Assembly: GCA_029288835.1 (NCBI GenBank)
Contig: JARIGN010000028.1
Coordinates: 1 to 47,172, forward strand
DNA from: Candidatus Kaiserbacteria bacterium
GTDB taxonomy: Bacteria; Patescibacteriota; Minisyncoccia; Phycocordibacterales; Phycocordibacteraceae
DNA length: 47,172 bases
Direction of reading: 5' to 3'
The notes under the pieces were generated by a model that made no database searches, was not told the origin of the DNA, and saw nothing but the letters and a program-made list of their open reading frames with translations. Positions within the stretch are counted from its first letter, which is position 1, and the number at the start of each line of letters is the position of its first letter. Of this stretch, positions 6,669 to 15,167 are shown one piece after another. The position numbers were made by a program, and so were the translations under genes.

Positions 6669-7631
6669 ATGAACACGCACACACTCCTTACGGTTCCAGA
6701 ACTGCTTTCTCGAGGATATGCACTCTATCGAAAGAACCTTTCAACACTCGTTTCGCTCGGTGCACTCATCATTGGGCTCATCTATCTTGGTGTCGCGGCC
6801 TTCATTGGCTCATTCCAGCTTCTTGCAATATATGCTGCGTATGTGGGTATATATGGATTTCTTTTGCTTACTGCTGTTGCGTTAGGAATCATAGCGTTGG
6901 TGGTATGGCTCCTTATGCGGCTCATTCTTTCGATGTTCTATACCATTCGAAACCATGACCATTTGCTCACGCTTCGCGAAGCCTTTGGCAGAAGCAGAGG
7001 GCGCGCACGAGAGTTTCTCTGGCTTTTAGTATTGTATGTGCTAATCAATACAGGCGCTGTTGTCTTCATGCTTTTCCTTGATAGTGTGGTGGTCTTTCCC
7101 TTTTGGTTTGTAAATTCAAGCTTTCTCGTGGATACCGCTGAAATGGTGGTACTCATCGCTTCATTGTTTGTTTTGCTTGCGGTTGCGTCGTGGTTAATTT
7201 TTGCGCCTTGGTTTTTTGTAGACAAAGGTGCCCGCGGCATGCATGCCGTAACCCTTTCTAAGCACCTTTCCCATCACCATTTGGGAGCTATCATGTGGAG
7301 ACTCTTCTGCATCTTAGTTGTGTATGGAATTGCAATGTTTGTCTCTGCCTACCTCCTCACCTTTGTCCTTACTGCGTTCTCACCAATTGGCGGTGCCTTA
7401 ACAGCGTTCCTTCTCACTATGGTGCTTGCCGCATTGGTGTTTAAGCCTCTTATCTACTGCACGTTTTACGTCTTCTATAAGAATGCCGACGAGACACATG
7501 TCATTGATACTGAGTCTCGTGCCCATGGCGAGCATTACGGTGTCCTTATTGCGCTTGCCACTCTCGGCTTTCTCGCTCTCTGTGCCCTCCCTTCATTCCT
7601 TAGTTTGAGCACCTCACTCACAGGAATGTAG
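6669..7631 (+). CDS. Polytopic membrane protein of unknown function
   Basis: A 320-residue protein with about six to eight hydrophobic helices, starting about residue 25 (TLVSLGALIIGLIYLGVAAF) and ending with a helix at 285-305. The N-terminal SRGYALYRKNLSTL is an amphipathic stretch of the kind preceding integral-membrane domains related to the glycerophosphodiesterase membrane domain; that link is tentative. TATACT at 6637-6642 and TATAGT at 6648-6653 could give a very short leader. It is followed after 18 bases by a second membrane protein, so the two may be co-transcribed. Confidence 0.75.
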   Translation: MNTHTLLTVPELLSRGYALYRKNLSTLVSLGALIIGLIYLGVAAFIGSFQLLAIYAAYVGIYGFLLLTAVALGIIALVVWLLMRLILSMFYTIRNHDHLLTLREAFGRSRGRAREFLWLLVLYVLINTGAVVFMLFLDSVVVFPFWFVNSSFLVDTAEMVVLIASLFVLLAVASWLIFAPWFFVDKGARGMHAVTLSKHLSHHHLGAIMWRLFCILVVYGIAMFVSAYLLTFVLTAFSPIGGALTAFLLTMVLAALVFKPLIYCTFYVFYKNADETHVIDTESRAHGEHYGVLIALATLGFLALCALPSFLSLSTSLTGM

Positions 7632-7649
7632 TGATTCGATTCGAGCATT

Positions 7650-8273
7650 ATGAATAAAAATCGTGTTGAAGCATTAAGTGATGGGGTATTTGCGATAGTA
7701 CTAACGCTCCTTATCTTTGAGGTGCGCATTCCTGAAAATACGAAAGCGCTTACCGATGCGGAAGTCTGGCAGCTTCTTGTGCATCTGCTACCGCTAATCA
7801 GCAGCTTCGCCCTTACGTTCCTCGTGGTGTCCGTTTTTTGGATTAACCATAATTTCGTCTTCCATACTTTCATGAAGCAGATTGACCGCTACCTTAATCT
7901 GATGAATTTCGTTTATCTACTCTTCCTAGTTTTTGTACCCTTTTCAGCAAGTCTATGGGGAATGTACCCCTACAATATTCCTGCGGCGCTTATCTATGGG
8001 CTTAATATCCTTGCCGTGATTATCATGTCTGCTTCAATGGTGCGGTATCTCTCACGTCACAAAGACTTACGAAATGAGGATATTTCGAAGCGGCTGGTTA
8101 AGCAGGCTCGCGTGCGCACCGCTTTAACGGAGATCTCCTATGTCTTAGGCATTATATCGAGTTTTGTCTTCATTCCACTTAGCGTATTTTTCTATCTTTT
8201 CCCGCTTATTTTTAACCTCACTCCCGGTTCCCTAAACTTTATGGAGAAGCTCTTTAAGTTTGAGCTCAGCTGA
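7650..8273 (+). CDS. TMEM175-family (DUF1211) membrane protein
   Basis: A 207-residue protein with about six transmembrane helices. The N-terminal RVEALSDGVFAIVLTLL segment is the family signature (R-x3-SDGVFAI), which lines the pore in bacterial TMEM175 potassium channels. Later helices contain the FALTFLVVSVFWINHN pattern. A role as a potassium-permeable channel is therefore likely but not shown. It ends in TGA, one of the normal UGA stops in this window, and probably shares a transcript with the membrane protein 18 bases upstream. Confidence 0.88.
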   Translation: MNKNRVEALSDGVFAIVLTLLIFEVRIPENTKALTDAEVWQLLVHLLPLISSFALTFLVVSVFWINHNFVFHTFMKQIDRYLNLMNFVYLLFLVFVPFSASLWGMYPYNIPAALIYGLNILAVIIMSASMVRYLSRHKDLRNEDISKRLVKQARVRTALTEISYVLGIISSFVFIPLSVFFYLFPLIFNLTPGSLNFMEKLFKFELS

Positions 8274-8343
8274 TTGAAAGTGAGTGGGAAATGGGGTAGT
8301 ATGCGGAATGTGAGTAGGAGGTAACGTCTTTGAATTTGCCGCT

Positions 8344-8377
8344 GTATCATTATTCTGCAAAAGCCAGAAAATGATAC
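8344..8377 (+). ncRNA. Candidate structured RNA hairpin between TMEM175 gene and tRNA-Thr
   Basis: GTATCATT/AATGATAC (8344-8351 with 8370-8377), extended inward by TTCTG/CAGAA (8353-8357 with 8365-8369) with one bulge, gives 13 pairs. A second small hairpin (GCTC/GGGC near 8382-8393) and the terminator-like stem at 8395-8429 follow. A -10-like TAGTAT lies near 8300. Together these could form a ~120-base non-coding RNA. No known family was recognised, and a long 3' UTR is an alternative. Confidence 0.35.
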
Positions 8378-8394
8378 CTCGGCTCGTTCGGGCG

Positions 8395-8429
8395 AAAATA
8401 AAACATATATTCTATATATGTTTTATTTT
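8395..8429 (+). terminator. AT-rich hairpin, probable terminator
   Basis: A perfect 15-bp inverted repeat (AAAATAAAACATATA, 8395-8409, with its complement at 8415-8429) has a five-base loop and a T-rich 3' arm. It ends ten bases before tRNA-Thr and probably stops upstream transcription. Confidence 0.6.
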
Positions 8430-8439
8430 ACCCTCACTC

Positions 8440-8511
8440 GCCGATGTAGCTCAGGGGTAGAGCAACTCCATGGTAAGGAGTAGGTCGGCAGTTCAATTCT
8501 GCCCATCGGCT
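8440..8511 (+). tRNA. tRNA-Thr (anticodon GGT)
   Basis: A full cloverleaf: acceptor GCCGATG/CATCGGC, D arm GCTC...GC, anticodon stem ACTCC/GGAGT with loop ATGGTAA (anticodon GGT), and T arm GGCAG/CTGCC with loop TTCAATT. The discriminator base is T at 8511. CCA is not encoded, unlike the threonine tRNA at 9095. Confidence 0.95.
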
Positions 8512-8599
8512 CACTTAAGTAGATATTCCATGTCTGGAATTATTATCTAAATTCAGAGATAGTTTATATTAAATTTAGAAAAATTTGATTTGCATTTTG

Positions 8600-8605
8600 T
8601 ACCAT
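8600..8605 (+). promoter_or_regulatory. -10 box deciding the HNH gene start
   Basis: TACCAT is six bases before the ATG at 8612, supporting that start over the in-frame TTG at 8585. Confidence 0.4.
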
Positions 8606-8611
8606 TTACTA

Positions 8612-9064
8612 ATGGTACAAAGAAAAAAGCAGACAATCTATTGTCTACAATGTGGAACAGAAACAGCACGCGCCATTCATAAATATTGTAGCAATGTATG
8701 CCAAATGGAATATCAGCATAGAGTTTTTATTGAAAAATGGCAGGCTGGAATAGAGACGGGAATAAATAATGTGGGAGTCGTTAAAAAGCAGATAAAAAAA
8801 TTTTTAAGAGAAAAGTTCCAAAATAAATGTTGTATTTGTGGGTGGGCAGAAATTAATCCAAAGACAGGCAAGGTTCCGCTTGTAGCTGACCATATTGATG
8901 GAAATTGGCAAAACAATACGGAAGACAATCTTCGACTCATATGTCCGAATTGTGATTCGCTTAGTCCCACTTATGGCGCTCTTAATAAAGGGCATGGAAG
9001 AAAAGATCGCGTCGTTAGCAAAAGATCTCTCGATGCGCGCGCACTACCACCGTTCAATTTATAA
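8612..9064 (+). CDS. HNH endonuclease-like protein with zinc ribbons
   Basis: A 150-residue protein. An N-terminal zinc-ribbon-like segment (CLQCGTE...YCSNVCQ, ~10-35) is followed by a basic linker (VKKQIKKFLREKF). The HNH core begins with CCICGW near residue 75, then ADHIDGNWQNNTEDN and LICPNCDSL, giving the two CxxC metal knuckles and the His-Asn-Asn type active site. It lies between two threonine tRNA genes and is AT-richer than its surroundings, which suggests arrival as a mobile, possibly homing-type nuclease. There is no intron or intein around it. Target and activity are unknown. Confidence 0.82.
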   Translation: MVQRKKQTIYCLQCGTETARAIHKYCSNVCQMEYQHRVFIEKWQAGIETGINNVGVVKKQIKKFLREKFQNKCCICGWAEINPKTGKVPLVADHIDGNWQNNTEDNLRLICPNCDSLSPTYGALNKGHGRKDRVVSKRSLDARALPPFNL

Positions 9065-9094
9065 AAAGATATGGTATATTTTTCCCAATCGTGT

Positions 9095-9170
9095 GCCGAA
9101 GTAGCTCAGTTGGTAGAGCAACCCCTTCGTAAGGGGTAGGTCGCCGGTCCGAATCCGGCCTTCGGCTCCA
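9095..9170 (+). tRNA. tRNA-Thr (anticodon CGT), CCA encoded
   Basis: Cloverleaf with acceptor GCCGAAG/CTTCGGC, anticodon stem ACCCC/GGGGT with loop TTCGTAA (anticodon CGT), and T arm GCCGG/CCGGC. The discriminator T at 9167 is followed by an encoded CCA (9168-9170). It decodes ACG and complements the GGT isoacceptor upstream. Confidence 0.95.
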
Positions 9171-9212
9171 AAATACGTTAGAAATCATTTCAAAACCGTT
9201 TCCAGCAGTGTT

Positions 9213-9221
9213 TGCTATACT
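9213..9221 (+). promoter_or_regulatory. Extended -10 of prfB (leaderless)
   Basis: TGCTATACT ends six bases before the ATG at 9228. It is one of the clearest examples of the window's leaderless promoter pattern. Confidence 0.65.
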
Positions 9222-9227
9222 TGCCGC

Positions 9228-10127
9228 ATGGAAGAGGAAACAAGCACCCCATCACGCTTGGAAGAAATCGAGGCGCTTATGGCGACGCCTGATTTTTGGA
9301 CTGATAAGGAGCAGGCACAAAAGATAGTACGGGAGTATCAGTCGCTTAAGGAAGCTGCAGAAGCTGGCGCAGAGGGTATGAGCGGGCATGATGCAGGAAG
9401 TGCGACGCTCGCCATACTTGCGGGTGCTGGGGGAGATGATGCGGAAGATTTTGCACGCATGCTTCGCCAGATGTATGAAAAATATGCCGAGCGAAAAGGA
9501 TGGAGTGCCTGGGAGCTGCATGCAAACGAAAATGACCATGGCGGGTACCGAAACGTGCTGCTCGATATCCAAGGTAAAGGCGTGTACGGCAGACTAAAGC
9601 ATGAGTCAGGAGTGCATCGACTCGTGCGCATTTCCCCTTTTAATGCAAACAGCAAGCGCCAAACCTCCTTTGCGCTCGTGGAAGTGCTTCCACGCCTTAG
9701 CGCACAAGAAAAAATAGAACTTAAGCCGGATGAGCTTGAGATAACCTTTGCGAAGTCAGGAGGCGCCGGTGGACAGAACGTGAACAAGCGCGAGACCGCC
9801 GTGCGCATCACCCACCTCCCAACCGGCGCCTCCGTACACGTCTCGAGCGAGCGCAGCCAGCTCGCCAACCGCGAAAAAGCGATGGAACTCATCCAGGCAA
9901 AGCTTTTCGCCGCAGAAGAGAAAAAGCGCGATGCCGAGGCTAAAGGCCGTTCCATAGCTGCCACCACCGCCAACGAATGGGGAAGCCAGATCCGTTCCTA
10001 TGTCCTGCATCCTTATAAGCTGGTAAAGGACCATGAAAGCGGCTATGAGTCCCATGAACCCGATAAAATTCTCGACGGCGACCTTGATAATTTCCTAGAC
10101 GGCATAGCCGCGCGTGGGGTACAATAA
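9228..10127 (+). CDS. prfB: Peptide chain release factor 2 (shortened)
   Basis: Terminates translation at UGA and UAA. Stop recognition uses the SPF motif, present at 136-138 ([10 protein letters not shown]), which marks RF2 rather than RF1. Peptidyl-tRNA hydrolysis uses GGQ at 181-183 ([10 protein letters not shown]). At 299 residues it is some 60 shorter than typical RF2, missing most of the N-terminal helical domain. No programmed frameshift site is needed, because the frame is open from a leaderless ATG. Its presence agrees with UGA being used as a stop here. Confidence 0.95.
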   Translation: MEEETSTPSRLEEIEALMATPDFWTDKEQAQKIVREYQSLKEAAEAGAEGMSGHDAGSATLAILAGAGGDDAEDFARMLRQMYEKYAERKGWSAWELHANENDHGGYRNVLLDIQGKGVYGRLKHESGVHRLVRISPFNANSKRQTSFALVEVLPRLSAQEKIELKPDELEITFAKSGGAGGQNVNKRETAVRITHLPTGASVHVSSERSQLANREKAMELIQAKLFAAEEKKRDAEAKGRSIAATTANEWGSQIRSYVLHPYKLVKDHESGYESHEPDKILDGDLDNFLDGIAARGVQ

Positions 10128-10167
10128 GTATCGTTAAGCCCTTGGGCATTTATTCCTTTTATTTGGC

Positions 10168-10848
10168 ATGATTTATTTCGATAACGTCTCAAAGATATAC
10201 CGTGACGGCACTCCCGCCCTGGAAGATGTGACGGTATCGATCGACCCTAAGGAATTCGTCTCCATCGTCGGCCACTCTGGCGCCGGCAAAACCACTCTCC
10301 TTAAAATGCTCCTCGCGCAGGAAAAACCAACGCGAGGTTCTGTCTTTTTTGAATCCATGAACGTGCACGAGCTGCATCCTTCTGCCGTGCCGCACTATCG
10401 CCGCAAGATCGGCATGGTGTTCCAGGACTTCCGCCTCATCCCAAATATGACGGCTTATGAAAATATTGCCTTTGCAATGGAAGCGGCAGGCCGCGCTGAT
10501 GACGAGATAGAGTCTGACGTGCCATACATCCTCGAGCTTGTCGACCTTTCTACAAAGGCAAACCATTTCCCAAGCCAGCTTTCAGGCGGCGAGCAGCAGC
10601 GCGTGGCTATTGGGCGCGCAATCATTAACCAGCCTGATGTCATCATCGCCGACGAGCCGACGGGAAACCTCGACCCTATCAACACCTACGAAGTCGTTGA
10701 AATCTTGAAGAAGATCAACGAGCTCGGCACCACCGTCCTCATCACCACCCACAACAAAGGCGTGGTGGATGCGATGGGGAAGCGTGTGATCACCATGGAC
10801 CGCGGCCGCATTATCCGTGATGACCCTCAAGGGCAATACATTTTATAA
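10168..10848 (+). CDS. ftsE: Cell division ATP-binding protein FtsE
   Basis: ABC-type ATPase that partners FtsX at the inner face of the division site and controls peptidoglycan hydrolase activation. Walker A is GHSGAGKT (35-42), the Q-loop is MVFQDFRL (~83-90), the ABC signature is LSGGEQQR (138-145), and Walker B is [13 protein letters not shown] (158-170). The 226-residue length is normal. TACAAT at the end of prfB (about 10120-10125) could serve as a -10. ftsX follows after 18 bases, so the two form an operon. Confidence 0.96.
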   Translation: MIYFDNVSKIYRDGTPALEDVTVSIDPKEFVSIVGHSGAGKTTLLKMLLAQEKPTRGSVFFESMNVHELHPSAVPHYRRKIGMVFQDFRLIPNMTAYENIAFAMEAAGRADDEIESDVPYILELVDLSTKANHFPSQLSGGEQQRVAIGRAIINQPDVIIADEPTGNLDPINTYEVVEILKKINELGTTVLITTHNKGVVDAMGKRVITMDRGRIIRDDPQGQYIL

Positions 10849-10866
10849 AACCTCCAGAACCTCTTT

Positions 10867-11790
10867 ATGTTTACCTCACTTCGACGTGTCATTTCAGGCG
10901 GAACAAAGAACTTCGTTCGTAGCGGTGCCGTTTCCGTTGCTACGGTCATCATCATGTCGGTGACGCTCATGATTATCGCCTTCCTCGTTTTCCTTTCCGC
11001 GCTTCTATCCTACACCCTCTCCCAGCTCCAGGATAAGGTGGATGTGAGCGTTTATTTCACTACGAGCGCTGCTGAAGGCGACATACTAAACCTTAAGGAC
11101 CAGCTCCAGCAGATGCCGAGCGTTGCTACCGTGAGCTATACCTCCAGTGATGAAGCGCTCATGCAGTTTAAGCAGCGTCATGAAAACGACCAACTTACCC
11201 TCAACGCCCTTAATGAGCTCGGCACCAACCCACTGGGAGCGTCTCTTTCCATCAAAGCAAAGGACCCGACCCAGTATCAAGACATTGTGAATTTCATCTC
11301 TAACGATACCGCGCTTCAGTCGGGCGGCACCTCCATCATTGACCACATCGACTATTACGAAAACAAGGACGTTATTGACCGTCTCACTGCAGCTATCCGT
11401 ACCACCGAGCGCGCGGGTCTTATTGTCGTGATCATTTTTGCGCTTGCTTCGACTATTATCGCCATTGCGACGGTGCGCCTCGCTATCTATAGCTCACGTG
11501 ATGAAATCGGAGTGATGCGCCTTGTGGGAGCTTCTAACGCATACATACAGGGTCCATTCATCGTGGCCGGAGTCTTTGCTGGGCTGATATCCGCCGCCGT
11601 GACGCTCCTTATCTTTACGCCGCTCACCTGGTATCTCGGCCAAAACTATACAACCTGGCTCGCTGGATTCAATATCTTCGCGTACTACACCTCACATTTC
11701 CTCGAGATATTCGGTATTGTCGTGGGCGCGGGTGTGTTGCTAGGTGGATTTGCGAGCATTCTCGCGGTGCGCCGTTATTTGCGAGTCTAA
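10867..11790 (+). CDS. ftsX: Cell division protein FtsX
   Basis: Four-helix membrane partner of FtsE. The first transmembrane helix is at ~24-50 (VATVIIMSVTLMIIAFLVFL). A ~120-residue external domain (55-175) would contact cell-wall hydrolases or their activators. Three further helices lie at ~180-205, 225-255 and 275-300, with the permease segment DEIGVMRLVGASN between them. Length 307 residues. It follows ftsE by 18 bases. The MltG and GH18 proteins further along may belong to the same wall-remodelling network, but no link is visible. Confidence 0.95.
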   Translation: MFTSLRRVISGGTKNFVRSGAVSVATVIIMSVTLMIIAFLVFLSALLSYTLSQLQDKVDVSVYFTTSAAEGDILNLKDQLQQMPSVATVSYTSSDEALMQFKQRHENDQLTLNALNELGTNPLGASLSIKAKDPTQYQDIVNFISNDTALQSGGTSIIDHIDYYENKDVIDRLTAAIRTTERAGLIVVIIFALASTIIAIATVRLAIYSSRDEIGVMRLVGASNAYIQGPFIVAGVFAGLISAAVTLLIFTPLTWYLGQNYTTWLAGFNIFAYYTSHFLEIFGIVVGAGVLLGGFASILAVRRYLRV

Positions 11791-11823
11791 GGATAAGGTA
11801 GTACTAATAGAAGGTAAGCTCGT

Positions 11824-13491
11824 ATGGCAACGGATGGACACAAATACATTTTTGTTATGGGAGGCGTCATGTCGGGCGTCGGAAAAGGCATCGCTTCATC
11901 CTCCATCGGTTTAATTCTCCAGGGACGCGGGCACAAGGTTAATTTGGTTAAGATTGATCCCTACTTAAATGTGGACGCTGGTACTATGAACCCAACGGAG
12001 CACGGCGAAGTGTTTGTCCTTCGCAGCGGTCTTGAGACCGACCAGGATATGGGAAACTATGAGCGTTTCCTCGGCCGCGATCTCACCCCGGAGGACTACA
12101 TGACGAGCGGCATGGTCTACCAAAGCGTTATTAATCGCGAGCGTGCCCTAGAGTATGGCGGCAAGACCGTGGAAGCAATTCCGCATGTACGTGATGAAAT
12201 TTTGCAACGCATCGAAGCAGCCGCTTCTCATACCGGGAGTAATATATCCGTCATTGAAGTGGGAGGCACCGTCGGTGACTTCCAAAACGCACTCTTTATT
12301 GAGGCGGCACGCGTGCTTCGCCTAAAGCACCCTCGTGACGTGCTCTATGTCATGGTTTCCTACCTTCCCACACCCGGCACGCTCGGCGAGATGAAGACAA
12401 AGCCGACACAGAGCGCAGTCCGCGAATTAAATTCCTATGGCGTCCAGCCTGATTTCATTATCGCCCGTTCCTCGAGCGTGATGGACGAAAAGAGAAAGGA
12501 AAAGCTCGCAATCTGGTGCAGCGTACCAAAGGAAAATATCATTTCAGCGCCCGATGTGGAAAGTATTTATGATGTGCCGCTAAATTTTGAGCAGGATAAC
12601 CTTGGCGAGCGTCTCCTTGAAAGCCTTTCCTTACCGCAGACTAAATCAACCGGTCTCCATGACTGGCGCAATTTTGTGCAGAAGATCAAACTTGCAAACG
12701 ATGAAGTAAAAATAGGTATCGTGGGGAAGTATTTTGATACCGGTGACTTCGTACTTTCAGACGCGTACCTTTCGGTTATTGAGGCACTTAAATTCTCTGG
12801 AGCAGCTCTGGGGGTGAAGCCAAAGATCGAATGGGTAAACGCGAAGGACTTTACGCGTGATGCTGCAAAAGACGGTAAAGAGCCAACCCCAATCGAGTCG
12901 CTTTCAAAATACGACGGCATCATCGTGCCTGGAGGTTTTGGTGAGACGGGAATCGAAGGGAAGATCATGGCCGCAAAGTTCGCCCGTGAAAACGGCATTC
13001 CATACTTCGGTCTTTGCTATGGTCTCCATATGCTTGTCATTGAATATGCGCGCAATATCCTTGGCCTTGAAGGCGCACACACGGTGGAGATTAATCCTGA
13101 GACAAAATATCCTGTCGTAGATGTGATGCCGGAGCAGGTTGCACTCATTAAGGAAGGGAAGTATGGCGGCACGATGCGCCTCGGTTCCTACCCCGCACAT
13201 CTTTCAGAGGGCTCGATTGCGCGCGAAGCCTATGGCGAAGAAGTGGTAGAGGAGCGCCATCGCCACCGCTATGAAATTAATCCTGAATATGTGCCGCAGC
13301 TCGAAGAGGCGGGTCTCATCTTCTCCGGAAGTTCTCCAGACGGTGTCCTCAAGGAAATCGCTGAGCTCCCCCGCGAAAAGCATCCTTTCTATCTCGGCTG
13401 CCAGTTCCACCCTGAGCTCCAGGCGCGTCCGCTTGCGCCGCACCCACTCTTTACGGAATTCTTGAAAGCAGCTATTAGCAAAAGAGGGTAG
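11824..13491 (+). CDS. pyrG: CTP synthase (glutamine hydrolysing)
   Basis: Converts UTP, ATP and glutamine to CTP. The N-terminal synthetase domain (1-~270) starts with the P-loop region GGVMSGVGKGI (13-23) and has the GTVGDFQ segment. The C-terminal class I glutamine amidotransferase has its nucleophile at Cys398 in FGLCYGLH and the His/Glu pair in QFHPE near residue 527. At 555 residues it is full length. It starts 33 bases after ftsX and may be read through from the ftsEX operon. A 19-bp terminator hairpin follows. With pyrE and pyrF it is one of three pyrimidine genes in the window. Confidence 0.97.
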   Translation: MATDGHKYIFVMGGVMSGVGKGIASSSIGLILQGRGHKVNLVKIDPYLNVDAGTMNPTEHGEVFVLRSGLETDQDMGNYERFLGRDLTPEDYMTSGMVYQSVINRERALEYGGKTVEAIPHVRDEILQRIEAAASHTGSNISVIEVGGTVGDFQNALFIEAARVLRLKHPRDVLYVMVSYLPTPGTLGEMKTKPTQSAVRELNSYGVQPDFIIARSSSVMDEKRKEKLAIWCSVPKENIISAPDVESIYDVPLNFEQDNLGERLLESLSLPQTKSTGLHDWRNFVQKIKLANDEVKIGIVGKYFDTGDFVLSDAYLSVIEALKFSGAALGVKPKIEWVNAKDFTRDAAKDGKEPTPIESLSKYDGIIVPGGFGETGIEGKIMAAKFARENGIPYFGLCYGLHMLVIEYARNILGLEGAHTVEINPETKYPVVDVMPEQVALIKEGKYGGTMRLGSYPAHLSEGSIAREAYGEEVVEERHRHRYEINPEYVPQLEEAGLIFSGSSPDGVLKEIAELPREKHPFYLGCQFHPELQARPLAPHPLFTEFLKAAISKRG

Positions 13492-13497
13492 ATAAAG

Positions 13498-13562
13498 AAG
13501 ATAGCTAAAAACCTTGTTAGACTTGGCCAAGCGGCCCGGAGCGCAAGGTTTTTAGCTATCTT
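13498..13562 (+). terminator. Terminator after pyrG
   Basis: A perfect 19-bp inverted repeat (13498-13516 with 13544-13562) around a 27-base loop follows the pyrG stop by six bases. The 3' arm contains TTTTT and the sequence continues TATT. The stem is unusually long and exactly repeated. Confidence 0.75.
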
Positions 13563-13641
13563 ATTTCCCAACCTTCTGTAGAGCCATCGGTAAGAATGGT
13601 AGAATAGAAACGTCATTATAGGGGGCGTAACGAGAAATCTT

Positions 13642-13995
13642 ATGACCAGTACAGGAAAAATCATTGTTGGTGCGATCGTTGCGATTATCATCATCGCCGG
13701 AGGTGCATGGTGGTGGTACAGCTCACAGGTTGCGAGCTTGAATAAGGAAGCAGCCGTCGGTACCGCTACTTCTTCGGTGCCGGTAACCATGCCAGGCATG
13801 AATATGGGGAATAGTGCTTCTGCAAATACTCCGCCATCTCCGAGTCCAGCTGCCGGAACTGCAGCCGCAGCGCTTCCTTCCGGCTCCAGCAATTCTGATG
13901 CAGCGCTTACCCAGGACACCGCAGCAATCGATGCACAAATGAGTGGTCTTGATAGTGATAATACACAAGTTACCCAGGCGCAGAGTGCGCAGTAG
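13642..13995 (+). CDS. Small membrane-anchored low-complexity protein
   Basis: A 117-residue protein with a short basic N-terminus (MTSTGK) and one hydrophobic helix at 7-26 (IIVGAIVAIIIIAGGAWWWY). A Met/Gly-rich patch (VTMPGMNMGNS) and an Ala/Ser/Pro/Gln-rich disordered tail follow. It is probably anchored with the tail outside. The MPGMNMG cluster could bind metal, for example copper, but that is a guess. TAGAAT near 13600 is a plausible -10. The next gene also encodes an exported Ala/Thr-rich protein 38 bases downstream. No family was recognised. Confidence 0.6.
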   Translation: MTSTGKIIVGAIVAIIIIAGGAWWWYSSQVASLNKEAAVGTATSSVPVTMPGMNMGNSASANTPPSPSPAAGTAAAALPSGSSNSDAALTQDTAAIDAQMSGLDSDNTQVTQAQSAQ

Positions 13996-14033
13996 AAAAA
14001 GTCTCGCGATATTCGTAATCCATTTACTCACAT

Positions 14034-14879
14034 ATGAAAAAAGAACTTATTATAGGAACTCTTGGTGCGGCACTCGCGCTCGCTCCGTTTGCTGCGTTTG
14101 CGCAGACTGCAGCTGTTACGGGTGATGCAAACGTTTCCACAAACGTCTCAACCGGTACTACGGGCACAGGTGCAACGGTCACCACAGGCGCAAAGGTTAA
14201 GGGCACTGTCTCCCTTACCAACGCCATTGCAAAAGGCGACAAGGAGATCACGGCTCGCATTACCAATTTAAATAACCTCTCAACACGCATTGGCGACATG
14301 AAGGAGCTTTCCTCGAGCGAGAAGACTTCGCTCCAGGCAACCATCTCAAGCGAGATCAGCACCCTCACGACCCTTAAGGCAAAGATTGATGCGGACACGG
14401 ATGTCGCAACCCTAAAGACTGATCTTGAATCAATCACCAAGGACTACCGCGTCTACATGCTCGTGCTTCCACAGGGACGCATTGCAGCAGCAGTTGACCG
14501 CGTGACGACCATCGTCGGCCAGATGCAAAACCTCGGCACCCTCCTTTCTGCACGCATCTCTGCAGCACAGGCAGCAGGAAAGAACGTGTCTGCAGCGCAG
14601 TCTGCCTACACGGACATGCAGGCTAAAGTAGCAGATGCAAATACCCAGGCTACCGCAGCACTCACCGAGACGCAGAATCTCCAGCCAGACCAGGGAAATG
14701 CATCGACTGAGGCTTCAAACACTGCAGCCCTTAAAGACGCTGCAGCAAAGCTTAAGGCTGCAACCGCCGACCTCAAGGCAGCTCGTGCAGATATTAAGAC
14801 CATTGAGGCTGCGGTGAAGGGCACCGGTCCTAAGGCCTCCGGAACGGTTACCGCAAGCTCCACGGCGAGCGCCCAATAG
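14034..14879 (+). CDS. Exported alanine-rich helical protein
   Basis: A 281-residue protein with a clear signal peptide: MKKE, a hydrophobic core, and AFAQ at 20-23 as the cleavage region. The mature part has a Thr/Gly-rich stretch (24-55), then long Ala/Lys/Thr helices with coiled-coil heptads at ~60-135 and 170-265. It probably forms an extended helical structure at the cell surface. No enzymatic motif is visible and no family was recognised. It may be co-transcribed with the preceding small anchored protein. A canonical terminator follows at 14907-14936. Confidence 0.7.
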   Translation: MKKELIIGTLGAALALAPFAAFAQTAAVTGDANVSTNVSTGTTGTGATVTTGAKVKGTVSLTNAIAKGDKEITARITNLNNLSTRIGDMKELSSSEKTSLQATISSEISTLTTLKAKIDADTDVATLKTDLESITKDYRVYMLVLPQGRIAAAVDRVTTIVGQMQNLGTLLSARISAAQAAGKNVSAAQSAYTDMQAKVADANTQATAALTETQNLQPDQGNASTEASNTAALKDAAAKLKAATADLKAARADIKTIEAAVKGTGPKASGTVTASSTASAQ

Positions 14880-14906
14880 CCAATAAATTTACGCCGCAAG
14901 GTCAAG

Positions 14907-14936
14907 AAAACTCCAGCTATTCTCAGCTGGAGTTTT
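14907..14936 (+). terminator. Rho-independent terminator
   Basis: AAAACTCCAGCT (14907-14918) pairs with AGCTGGAGTTTT (14925-14936) over a six-base loop, and CCCTTT follows. It ends the transcript of the exported helical protein. Confidence 0.85.
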
Positions 14937-15017
14937 CCCTTTAGATTTGATAGAATCTCCTTACTACATTCGTAGGGGCGCGCTAGAAACTACCGTCTGG
15001 CGCGTCACATAAATACT

Positions 15018-15088
15018 TGCGAGATCGTCTAATGGTAGGACACAACACTCTGGATGTTGTTATCTAGGTTCGAGTCCTAGTCTCGCAG
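15018..15088 (+). tRNA. tRNA-Gln (anticodon CTG)
   Basis: Acceptor TGCGAGA/TCTCGCA, anticodon stem CAACA/TGTTG with loop CTCTGGA (anticodon CTG), and T arm CTAGG/CCTAG with loop TTCGAGT. The discriminator is G at 15088; CCA is not fully encoded. It sits at the left edge of the probable mobile island. Confidence 0.93.
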
Positions 15089-15167
15089 CAGCCTAGTTTA
15101 GTATCGAAGGACCTAGAGGAGTCAGATTTGCTGCATACCTTCGAATTGTCGTATAATTCTCTTCACT

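Noticed and set aside
9338-9973. Minus-strand ORF of 211 codons opposite prfB
   Set aside because: It is a shadow of the conserved release factor frame; the product is Ser/Ala/Arg-rich low complexity.
15018-15088. tRNA-Gln 3' end as the attachment site of the island
   Set aside because: No duplicate of the tRNA 3' end was found downstream by eye, and large serine recombinases do not usually target tRNA genes.
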